Source of the DNA: Clitoria ternatea
Taxonomy: Eukaryota > Streptophyta > Magnoliopsida > Fabales > Fabaceae
Direction: 5' to 3'
Length of the DNA: 64,000 nucleotides
Assembly: GCA_037962975.1 (NCBI GenBank)
Contig: CM075675.1
Location: 30,196,501 to 30,260,500, forward strand
The notes under the pieces were generated by a model. That model was not told where the DNA came from. It saw only the letters and a program-made list of their open reading frames with translations, and did no database searches. How positions within the stretch are numbered: the first letter of the stretch is position 1; each line of letters begins with the position of its first letter. Shown in pieces: positions 9,799 through 20,647 of this stretch. The translations under genes were made by a program, and so were the position numbers.

Positions 9799-12700
9799 AT
9801 GTCATCTAGTGATAGGGAAAACAAAAGCATGCTTCATAACATAATGGATAGCTTAAACACCATTAATGCTAGGCTAAACAATCTTGAGCATAATGAACCC
9901 CCTAGAACTAGGCATAGACAACGAAATCAAAGACATAACACTAGTGATAATGAGGAAGAAACAAGACAAAGAAGGCACCATGACCATAGGAGGGATGACA
10001 TAGGCTTAAGAGAGGTAAAATTAGAAATTCCCCCATTCAATGGAAAGAGTGACATTGAAGCTTACTTAGAGTGGGAGATGAGGGTAGAACAAATATTCAA
10101 CTCTCATCAAATAAAAGATGATAAAAAAGTTAGGATTGCAACTCTTTCTTTCCAAAATTATGCCCTAGTTTGGTGGACCTAAATTTGTAAGGAGAGAAAA
10201 AGAGACAACTTCCCCCCCATAGATGATTGGGTAGACTTAAAAGCTCTCCTTAGAAAAAGATATGTTCCTAACTATTATAGGGGTGAACTATTAGCAAAGC
10301 TAAATAGGCTCACCCAAGGCTCCAAATGTGTAGAAGATTACTATAAAGCCTTAGAGATAGCCATGATTAGAGCCAATCTAGAAGAGGATGAGGAAACCCT
10401 AATGCATAGGTTCTTACATGGGCTTAATAGGAACATCAAAAATAGGGTGGAACTTCTTCCACATGTGGATATAGAAGAGTTACTCCACCAATGCACCAAA
10501 GTAGAAAACCAATTTAAGGAAAGAGAATCCTATAGTGGGGATAACAATAGAGCCTATAAGTCAAAATGGGTAGAAAATAAGGGTAATTTTGAGAGAAACC
10601 CTAGAGAGAGAGAAGTGGGCGCTTCCTCCTCTAAACCCCAAAGTGAGTTACACAAAAATGGCAAAGTCTTTCGCAATCAACATGATAAGCATGAACCATC
10701 ATCAAAACCACAATCCTCTAGATCTTCTTCCATAAAATGTTTTAAGTGCCTTGGAAGAGGACACATTGCTTCAGACTATCCAACAAAAAGAACAATGATT
10801 TTAAAAACCAATGGAACCTACTCAAGTCAATCAGAGTCTAATTCTGATTCTCACTATTCAAGTGATGACTCTAGTAGTGATTCCAGTGACAGTGAGCATA
10901 TTTTAGGGGATAATGGTGAGTTGTACATGATTAGAAGGTTGCTTGGTAGTCATGTAAAACTCGATGACACAACACAAAGAGAGAACATCTTTTATACAAG
11001 ATGTTACATTAATGACAAATTATGTTCTCTCATTGTGGATAGTGGGAGTTGTGCAAATGTTGCAAGCCAAAGACTAGTCAAAAAGATGGGATTAGAGCTT
11101 ATAGACCATCCAAGTCCCTACAAATTACAATGGTTAAATGAAAAAGGGGAAATGGTAGTCAATAAGCAAGTCCTAATCAATTTCACCATAGGCACATATA
11201 GAGATGAAGTCAAATGTGATGTAGTACCTATGGAAGCAACCCATATTTTATTAGGAAGGCCTTGGCAATTTGATAGGAAGGTCCTTCATGAGGGTTTCAC
11301 TAACACCCTCACATTTAAACTAGATGGTAAGAAGATAGTATTACATCCTCTAACTCCACAACAAGTAGCCAAAGATCAAATCCAAATGAAAGCTAAGAGA
11401 GAAAAAGAGTTAGGATCTTCTTCCCATGTGAGTTTAGAAAAACCAAAGAAAAACAAAAAAGACAATAAAGGGAAAGGAGTTATTGTCTATAATGACTCCC
11501 AACCTAATCTCTTTGCAAATAAATATGATGTGAAACATGCCATGTTTTCACAAAAGCATTGCTTGATCATATATCCAAAAGATATCCCTAACACTTCCTT
11601 GTGTTCAATGGGCACCTCTCCTCCCCCCTTGCCCAAAGGGATCCAAAATATCTTACAAGAATTTAAAGACCTCTTCCCAAAAGACATTCCAAAGGGGTTA
11701 CCTCCTATTAGAGGCATTGAGCATCAAATAGACCTTATTCCTGGGGCTAGTTTGCCAAATAGACCGGCCTATAGGTGCAACCCTAAGGAAAGTTTAGAAA
11801 TAGAAAATCAAGTGAATGAACTACTTTCCAAAGGTTGGATTAGAGAAAGTTTAAGCCCTTGCGCATTACCGGTTTTACTTGTACCCAAGAAAGATGGTTC
11901 ATGGAGAATGTGTACGGATTGTAGAGCCATTAATAACATCACCATCAAGTATAGGCATCCCATACCTAGACTTGATGACATGTTAGATGAGCTTAGTGGA
12001 TCTACAATCTTCTCCAAGATTGATCTTAAAAGTGGCTATCACCAAATTAGAATAAAAGAAGGAGATGAATGGAAAGCCGCTTTTAAAACCAAGCTTGGCC
12101 TTTATGAGTGGTTAGTGATGCCTTTCGGCCTAACTAATGCACCAAGTACCTTCATGAGACTTATGAACCATGTTTTAAGGGATTTCATAGGGCATTTTGT
12201 TGTGGTATACTTTGATGACATTCTTGTGTACTCAAAGTCCATGACCTCTCATCTAATCCACCTAAGACAAGTTATGCTTGCCTTGAGAATAAACAATCTT
12301 TATGTTAACTTTGAAAAATGTTCTTTTGGCATGGATACTATTGTCTTTCTTGGTTTTGTAGTTAGTTCTAGAGGTGTTGAGGTAGATCACTCTAAGGTTA
12401 AGGCAATCCAAGATTGGCCTACACCTAAAAATGTGAGTGAAGTAAGAAGTTTCCATGGTCTCGCAAGTTTCTATAGGAGATTTGTGAAAGATTTTTCAAC
12501 CCTAGCCTCCCCTTTAAATGAGTTGGTTAAAAAGAATGTTTCTTTTGTGTGGGGGCCTAGGCAAGAAAAAGCCTTTCAAAATCTCAAAGATAGACTCACT
12601 CATGCTCCAATTTTAAAACTTCCAAATTTTTCTAAAACCTTTGAGCTTGAGTGTGACGCATCAAATGTGGGCATAGGAGCTGTGCTTTTACAAGAAGGAC

Positions 12701-14499
12701 ACCCCATTGCTTTCTTTAGTGAAAAACTTAATGGGGCCACTATTAACTATCCCACATACGATAAGGAATTTTATGCCTTAATTAGAGCCCTACAAACTTG
12801 GGAGCACTACTTAATCCCAAAAGAGTTTGTGATACATAGTGATCACCAATCTTTGAAATTCATCAAAGGGCAACATAAGTTAAACAAAAGGCATGCTAAG
12901 TGGGTTGAGTATTTGGAACAATTTCCTTATGTCATCAAGTATAAAAATGGCAAAACCAATACTGTGGCTGATGCTTTATCTAGGAGGCATTCTTTACTTA
13001 CCTCTCTAGGAGCCAAAGTTATTGGGCTTGATGAAATTAGGTCTTTGTACCTAAATGATCTTAATTTTTCAAACATCTTTAACTCATCTTCCACTTCTAC
13101 ATCTCATAAGGGCTTCTACATTTTAGATGACTATCTTTTTAAAGCCAATAGACTTTGTATTCCACGAAGCTCTTTAAGAGATCTAATACTTAGGGAGAGT
13201 CATGAGGGAGGACTCATGGGTCATTTTGGAAGAGATAAAACTTTGTCTATCTTACATGAACACTTTTATTGGCCCAAAATGAAAAAGGATGTTCAAAAAC
13301 ATTGCTCTAGGTGTATTGTTTGTAGAAAGGCTAAATCAAAACTTTCACCTAGTGGTTTATATACTCCCTTGCCAACACCTAGTGCACCTTGGATTGATAT
13401 ATCAATGGACTTTGTATTAGGCCTGCCTAAGACCCAAAGGGGAATGGATTCTATCTTTGTGGTTGTGGATAGGTTTAGCAAGATGGCTCACTTCATCCCT
13501 TGCCATAAGGTTGATGATGCTAGTCATATTGCTAAAATCTTCTTTAAAGAGGTTGTGAGATTACATGGTGTACCCAAAACCATTGTTTCTAATAGGGACA
13601 CCAAATTCCTAAGCCATTTTTGGAAAACTCTTTGGTCAAGGCTAGGAACACAACTCCTCTTTTCCACAACTTGTCATCCTCAAACGGATGGCCAAACAGA
13701 GGTAGTAAACAGGACCCTCTCACAACTTCTTAGGGTCTTAGTACACAAAAATGTAAAATCTTGGGATGAGTGTTTACCCCACATTGAGTTTGCATATAAT
13801 AGGGTACAACACTCCACAACCAAGCATAGTCTATTTGAGGTTGTATATGGTTTTAACCCTCTCACACCCTTGGACCTTTTGCCCATTGAGGTTTCTGATT
13901 CTGTCCTTCATATGGATGGAGAGGCAAAGGCCCAATTCATCAAAGATTTTCATGAGAAGGTTAGACACCAAATACAAACTAAAAATGAACATTATGCTCG
14001 TTGTGTAAATAAACAAAGAAAGGAGATCACCTTTGAGGTTGGAGATTGGGTCTGGTTACACCTTCGAAAGGAACGCTTTCCCAATTTGCGAAAATCCAAA
14101 CTCAACCCTAGAGTTGATGGGCCTTTCCAAATTCTCAAGAAAATTAATAATAATGCTTATGTCCTAGATCTACCAGGAGATTATGGTGTGAGTGCTTCTT
14201 TTAATATAACTGATTTGTCTCCCTTTGATATAGATGATGAGGATGATGCCTTTGATTTGAGGACAAATCCTTTTGAAGAGGGGGAGCATAATGTGGACAT
14301 ACCCAAGGAAGACCCTCACACTACATTGGAGAAAGGACTTGAAGCATATAGAGGTCCCCTCACAAGGGCAAAGACCAAACGGGCCAAAGAGAGCATCCAT
14401 AAAGCCCTTTTCTCTTTTCTCTCTTCTAGTGAGCCTAAGCCCAATAAGGAACCTATGAGGACCTATGTGTACTTTACTTGTAATATACTTTCTAAATAG
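9799..14499 (+). pseudogene. CRM-like gag-pol polyprotein frame, one internal stop
   Basis: A single frame of 1567 codons starts at ATG 9799 and is interrupted once, at TAA 10180-10182, where the surrounding frame is otherwise intact. Order: gag with coiled N-terminus; zinc knuckle at about 10738 (CFKCLGRGH); protease (IVDSGS, about 11032); RT with YFDD at 12208-12219; RNase H (CDASNVGIGA); integrase with an HHCC finger (CSRCIVC) and GPF module (VDGPFQI). No canonical chromodomain is visible. The last ~70 codons lie in the 3' LTR, and the polypurine tract is itself coding. Further lesions: the fourth zinc ligand is Tyr (10777-10779), and the integrase SDRD block reads SNRD (Asn at 13591-13593), losing a catalytic Asp. 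Not functional as read. Confidence 0.88.
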
Positions 14500-15100
14500 T
14501 TTCTCTAGGCTTATAGGATAGCTTTGGGCCTTACAAGGTCAAATGGGCCACTTTTGGGCCTTGTACTTTCCCTTTTGGGCCATGTATAGGCCATTTGTTC
14601 ATTTTTCTCTTAATGGGCCTTGGATCCATGACCAAGCCCATCTAGCTAGTCCTTGGCCGAAATTCCCATGGCCTATATAAGGGCTTCTCCTTTTGTAATC
14701 AAGCACCATTAATTCATTTGCAAAATTTGAGAGCACTTAAGTGTTTCTTAGTGAGAGATTCTCCTCCTTCTCTCTAGAATTTGAGAGCTCTCTCAAGCTC
14801 TTATCCAAGGGGTTTCTCCCTCCCTTGGTGGTGAGTGGAGTTATCTTCCTCCACCTTAGGAAGTGGCCTCCAACCTTTCCCTCTCCTCTTTTCCAAGCCT
14901 TCCTCCATTGTCCACCTTCTCTCCTTTCCATTTCCACTCTCTTTTCCTTTATTTTTGCATCACTCCCCTCTAGCTTTAGGCTTTAGTTTTCGGGTTCCCT
15001 TACCTTGAAGAAGAAGTTCTCAAGCTTACTTTGAAGGAAGATAGGAGAAAGAACTCTAGATCCATCTCTCTTCAAGAAAGTGCATGAAGAGCCTACATCA
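14289..15100 (+). repeat. 3' LTR of CRM-like element
   Basis: 812 bp, essentially identical to 6714-7525. Its first 211 bp hold the C-terminal codons and stop (14497-14499) of the pol frame. Right of it is the TSD ATAGG (15101-15105). Confidence 0.92.
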
Positions 15101-15105
15101 ATAGG

Positions 15106-15705
15106 GCTTGTCGTCTATGTACGAGCCAGATTCTTTGAGTAACACTAGAACTAGTTGATGTCGGAGCAGCAACACTACGGTATGAAAAATAAGTGAAGAC
15201 CAATTACCACCGCACTTGTTTTAATAGAGAGGGATGAGGAACAAAGAGTTGTGAGTCGTTGTGTCCCAATTAATGCCAAAATGTTTGGCATTTCGACCCA
15301 GGCCAAAGGTGGTTGGCCCATCGGCGGCAACGCTTCGCATTCTGGCTGAAGGGCGTGAGAAATGCCAAACAACGCAACGAATCAAGGTGTGACACATGTC
15401 ATGGACCCTAAGAAAAACTGCATGACTTTGGCTGAGAAAAAGCATTATCCAAACAACCACACCGTTTGGAGGATGGTCACATTGTCTGACTCAAGCTTTA
15501 CTTCGGCTTAAAAATAAATATAATCCAGCTAATGGAAGCATAGATCTGTTTATATTACCCTTGACACCAGCACTCTGATCAAGACATCGGTAAGGTAAAA
15601 ATTTCAATTTTACTTAACAGAATTTTGCATTTTGGTCTTATGATACAGAAGCTGAAATAACCTATTAAAACAACTCCCAAGTCACTTCAATAAGCTAGGG
15701 GGCAT
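15106..15705 (+). mobile_element. Tat-lineage Gypsy remnant, right internal part with PPT
   Basis: Continuation of the Tat element split by the CRM-like insertion. No coding is supported. It ends in a purine tract (GCTAGGGGGCAT, about 15694-15705) directly before the LTR start TGTTCTGGG, as expected for a plus-oriented element. Confidence 0.55.
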
Positions 15706-16269
15706 TGTTCTGGGCTCGATATCGGCCCCTTAAGTCTGTATCCCCAGAGTAGCCGATGTGACCCATATGCTCTTAAGGCGTGAGCTGTCATCACATTGGC
15801 CTATTCATAAACTGGTGTCAATCTTCGTTTGACCAGAGTCATAGCCCCTTTTGAGTGGCTAACGGCCGGAGTCATGAGAAGATAAGACCAAACCAACACC
15901 AATCATAACCTGCAGAATTATCAGTCTCACGTGATGTACAGACCTGCTCCAACACATAAAACAAGACACAACATAATACTCCTACGCTATAAATACAACA
16001 AACACCCTCATAAGTGTCCTTGGTACCCATCTCATTGACCCAACATAGCTCCGATGTTAGAATTCGAACTAACTTGAGCGTCGGAGTGTCTTTGCAGGTA
16101 CCACCTCCTTCGCCCCTTAACGCGCTGGGCCAGTGTGAGGAGCTTGGCAACGTCACTTGATGACAACGGTCCAGTCCCTGAGACCGGCCCAATTCACCTA
16201 CTCATCAAACATTGATTCTGGACCCCAGTATTGACGGAGTACTTTGCCCCCGCTTACCGGGCCAGATCA
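15706..16269 (+). repeat. 3' LTR of the plus-oriented Tat element
   Basis: About 564 bp starting TGTTCTGGG after the polypurine tract and ending near CCAGATCA. It holds TATAAATA (15988-15995) followed by the motif TTGAGCGTCGGAGTGTCTTT (about 16074-16093), then GCAGGTACC. This block recurs in all the Tat-type LTRs in this window. The right end is approximate because the TSD was not identified. Confidence 0.6.
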
Positions 16270-17873
16270 TGACTATTGTAATATTATTTTACTCTGTTGT
16301 CAAATTTTAAAAAAATATATTTTCTCATTTACTTCAACAATTAAAAACATATTATTAATAAAAATATATTATTAATCAATGTTATTTTTTGGTAGATATA
16401 TGTTTATATTTTTTCAATAAATCTCTAACACAATTTTATTCGTTCAAATAATCAATTTTAAGAATAATTTGTTATTTTAAAACTATTAAAACTTTAGTAG
16501 AATTAGAAAGAAAAATAACAATAATAATGTATAACTAATAAATATTTTTAAAGGTAGAATTTTTTTATTTCATGTATTGTAACATCCCGAATTTAATTTT
16601 TGGGTAATTTAGATTGGCCAAATAATTAAATTTCAATGGATTAGATTATTTCCAGACGGTTAAGTTAATTTTTAAGATTTACCAGTGTAAGTTTCGGGTA
16701 ACTGTTAATTACCCGGTTAATTTTAAAAATTAACTGGACGTGTAAGATTACCTTTCTACCCTTAATGACTTAAGTGCAAAATTCATTATTCCTTCTCTCC
16801 TTCATTTTCCCATTTCACGTGTGTGCATCAAGGGAAAGATTGGCATTCGTTTCTTCAATCTCGTGGCTTCACTACTCCATTTCATCATCTTCTTCTTCAA
16901 AATTAATGCATCCATTATCTTCACTTCTTTCTCGCGTGGCAACCATGGGAGCATACAAAAACTTCAATTTCCTGATTTGGAGGTATAAACCGTATACCCA
17001 ATCTTGGGTTTTTGTGAAATTCTTGAACATCATTCCTTAATCTCTTCGAATTCTTCCATTTTCTTGAATTTGGAAGCATTTTCAAAGCTTGATTTCACTT
17101 GGGCAACATTGTGTGGTTTGGGGTTCTTGCATTTCGCAATTCTGGTAAGCTCCGAAGGCACTCCTTTACTTCCTTATCTCAATTCCGTGAATTGTGAGCT
17201 TAGTAACGGTTATTGTCATGGATTTTATGTGGTTTAGGATTGTTTTTGTGTTAGGGGCGGCAATTGGATGATTTAGGGGCTTTGTAATCAAGTTGTTAGA
17301 AAGGTAAAATCATACCCATGACTTCTAGTTTCATGTTCCGCGAGTTTTGGGTCTTGGTGATAATTATTTTCATGAAATTAGGTGGTTTTGGGGATTATTC
17401 TGAAAGCATGTACCGAAGCCGTCGGCACATTCCAGTGAGTTATAAATTACCGAATAAGTATCGATTAGTAAATTATGGCATCAAATTGCGAATTTAATGG
17501 CTTTTGAGTTATTAAAATAAGTGTTAATGGTTTTAGGAATTTTTGAGTTTACGAGTTAGCGACCAGAAGCGTGTTTGAAGGCTTTCCAGATTTCTGGGAT
17601 CATCTTTTCCAGTTAAGGGGAACATTTATATTTTAAATATATGGTTTATGGACGGGTTTGGGGTATACTTGCATACTTTTACATGCTTAAATTGATGTCA
17701 TTATACTAGAAAATGATTAAATGAATGTCATTATATTGCATGAGATGCAAAAAAATGATTCAATTGATAAAGAAAATTAATATTAAGTTGATATAGCATG
17801 AGATGATTATTATTGATTTACAATAATGATGAGTAAATGAGAAATTAAAATTATATGTTGGGGATTATATGCA

Positions 17874-19164
17874 TTGAATGTTGGAAATATGCACTAAGAG
17901 CCTATATAGGATGTATAATTTTGAATAAGGCATTTTTTGTTAAATAGTTTAACAGCCTTTATTTATCCTTAGAGTAATAGGTCATATGAGAGTTATTCCT
18001 AAAATGTCCTTACTCAAGTATTTACGTGGGGACATGTAAATACATTAAGACTAGAGTGTAAGTATACTGATGATCTAATCTCACAGATCATGGATATAGA
18101 TGATATCAAGTCTTCACACAGGTACACATTAAGAGTAATGATGTACTGGACAGACCCACCATGAGAATGTTGCATGGATCGTTACATGAATGTCATAAAC
18201 GATTCTCAATGTGATAATGGTATATGTAGTCCTTCGACCTGAAGTCGCTACGATTCCTACATAAGGAGTTTGTTGTTTTAATACAATCAAACGTCTTCTA
18301 TAACAAGAGGACTATAAAGGTTGTGATTAGGCAATGAACAAATTATGCAAAGGGATGTGAATGATATAAATGAGATTTGTCTCTCCTATGTGACAGGAGT
18401 GATATCTATAGGCTACTTGATGGAGTGAGACTAAGGAAATACATGGTTATGCTAGAAAGAATAAATATTGGATATTTATTCGGATAAAGTCTACTTCGGT
18501 ATTAAGTAAAATAAATTAGGTCGTACAAGGACGACACGACCATGCCTTGGGCCCAATTAGGATATCGTAGCAAAAGGAACAAATATATAAAATAATTATC
18601 ACTTATAGGTTATATTGATATTAAATAATATTCAGACATAATGATGCATTGCTAGATGCCGCTCTTATTTTATATTAATAATAATAGTTTATTATTAATA
18701 TGACCCAGTATTTTACCTATAGGGTCACACACATAGAGTAAGCCTATCAGAAAATAACGTTTTATTTTAGTCTAACTAAAATAAAACTATTGGGCCTAAC
18801 TCATTTAGAATGAGTAAGGAGCCCACTCTTTAGAGAGAGTAAATTAGGTCAAACTTAAGCCTATAAATAGAGCATAAGATGCTCATAGACGGCTAACCAA
18901 AAAAAGACACAAAATGCAAAAGTTGTAAAAGCTACACGCCATCAAACTAGCATTTAGAAGGTGTAGCGTTTCTGGTGGGAGTACTCGTGTGGACTTCTAA
19001 AGGACGAGGCTATGACTCCTTCGATTTTCTTCAAGGGGTAATCCTAAAACGCTTAAATAAAATATTTGATGTTTGTTTTATGCTTTGAAACACGAAGTTT
19101 TGCAAGTCCAATGAGAATCCTTGTATTTCCGTTGCTCATGCACTAGGGATTCCCTAACATTGAA
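17874..19164 (+). mobile_element. Solo LTR, probably Copia-type, with TSD
   Basis: A 1281-bp unit at 17879-19159 starts TGTTGGAAATATGC and ends GGATTCCCTAACA (TGTT...AACA). The perfect 5-bp TSD TTGAA is at 17874-17878 and 19160-19164. A TATAAATAG box near 18862, close to the 3' third, supports the plus orientation. No internal region or partner LTR is present. Copia assignment rests on terminus style and length. Confidence 0.82.
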
Positions 19165-20452
19165 TTCCATAAAAGACCTTGGGTAGGACTTAAGGAAAGC
19201 CTTTTGAGTGGGACTTAAGGCTAACCCGTAACACTGCTGTTATCGCTAGGAGTGATTGTGTTGCATGTCTGGGCAAATGGTTTGGTACCTGTAAAACAGC
19301 CGGATCAGCTGGGAGTTGAGAATAATTGAGATATGGCTAAGAGCCTTCTATGTTGCAACATTATAGTATATCATGTGTTTATTCAGATCGTGAATATATG
19401 CATTGACATGTATTATTCGAGAATGTTATAGCATGAGATAGCTTATGTATTTGATTGAAATTGAGAATATTTAATAGAATGTGTGTTATGTTGAATGACA
19501 GTGAATTATGAATTAAATTGTGATACATTAATGTATGATATAAAATTGGATAGGTTGGAATCTGATTCAATAACTGTCGTTTAACATATAATGTGTCCAC
19601 CCCTATTATGTGGTTATTTTTCAGTGGGTTTGGATCGTGATGGTGATTGGTAAGGAGTCACCATGCTTGTGTGGGAGGCACTATGTATATACATGTATAT
19701 GTAGTGTCTAGCTTTTTGGTGATACAGCCTTGGTCGGCTCATTGTACATAGTTATTTTGATGTTTTATATACTTTATGTGGTGGATTTAGGTAGCTAATG
19801 ACTTTCCTGGAAGTCTAGATTATATTTTGCATACTTGGATTTCATGTATATGATGGTTATATAGTGTTATCTTGATAGCTTGATATGGTTGACCACGGAT
19901 GGTCCCACACAATTACATATGTTGCTTTATGTCCAGGAATTGAGAATTGGTATTGTGATGCATTTGCATGATTGATATGGGTAGGAACTGTTCATGCATT
20001 TCATTTAGATGGATTATGCATTTGGACTATGGGTTGATGATGTGAAATTAGAATTTAATGGTTTTAAGTGGGTTTTATGCATAAATGAGAACTGGATAGG
20101 CCATAATGCGTTCCGTGAGGTTTGGATACCTCCGAATAGTCCCAATAAGTCATATTTATGATTTAGAACTTGTGTGAATTGGAATAGACCAATTCCATTG
20201 AGAAATGAGATCTAAGTTGCATGTTATAGCTTTGAAATGGTCAAAACATATTTTTGTGCATATCTTGGTCATATGTTAGAATTTTGGCAAATGGACTACC
20301 CCAACAGCTCCGGAATGGGGAAAACATAATATCCATGAAGTTTCATAGCAATCAAAGTTAAAACGGGCAAAATAAGTAGGTCGGAAGTTGACCAATATGT
20401 AAAATTCTATATTTTTACTAATTTTATGCTGATGGTAATTGATTATAAGATT

Positions 20453-20470
20453 CTGGTAATCGATTACCAG
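20453..20470. repeat. Perfect 18-bp palindrome CTGGTAATCGATTACCAG
   Basis: A perfect palindrome inside the degenerate solo LTR, preceded by a weaker version (GGTAATTGATTATAAG) at about 20434. Its core, GTAATCGATTAC-like sequence, is shared with the inverted repeat in the Copia LTRs at 47860-47895 and 52987-53022. Confidence 0.8.
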
Positions 20471-20647
20471 AAGCGAAAATGCAATATTTTGACTTTCTTT
20501 TCTATTGAAACTTCACCCAACTTTTACCTAAACCCTTTAGGGTTAATTTAATCAATGTTGAGAATTCTGGACAACCAATTTAGGGTTGTGATAAAAAAAA
20601 TTCTTTGGATTTTATTAGTAAATTGAGTATTAGGATGTTTTATGTAT

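Larger units (their letters stand above)
6714..15100 (+). mobile_element. Young CRM-like Ty3/Gypsy retrotransposon with 812-bp LTRs
   Basis: An 8387-bp element has LTRs at 6714-7525 and 14289-15100, identical except for two visible G-to-A differences (7376/14951 and 7384/14959). The TSD ATAGG is at 6709-6713 and 15101-15105. The LTR starts TAATGTGG and ends ACATCA, so the termini are TA...CA, not the usual TG...CA. An initiator-Met primer site (TGGTATCA) begins at 7528, and a polypurine tract (GAAGAGGGGGAGCA) ends at 14288. Between them lie a 2.3-kb leader and one gag-pol frame that runs into the 3' LTR. That extension and a C-terminal DLRTNPFEEGE motif suggest the CRM clade; RT phylogeny would decide. 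It is inserted in a Tat element. Confidence 0.92.
16573..20647 (+). mobile_element. Degenerate solo LTR (TGTAACATCC family) with nested solo LTR
   Basis: The unit 16578-20642 starts TGTAACATCC and ends GGATGTTTTA, an inverted repeat with two mismatches. It is flanked by TGTAT at 16573-16577 and 20643-20647. Without the nested 17879-19159 LTR and its duplicated site it is about 2.78 kb. No coding region or second LTR is present, so solo formation by LTR-LTR recombination is the simplest reading. A small frame at 16774-17040 shows no known domain. Confidence 0.55.

Noticed and set aside
15175..15460. Overlapping minus-strand frames in the Tat remnant
   Set aside because: No domain match to the antisense ORF family; likely chance open frames in GC-balanced repeat DNA.
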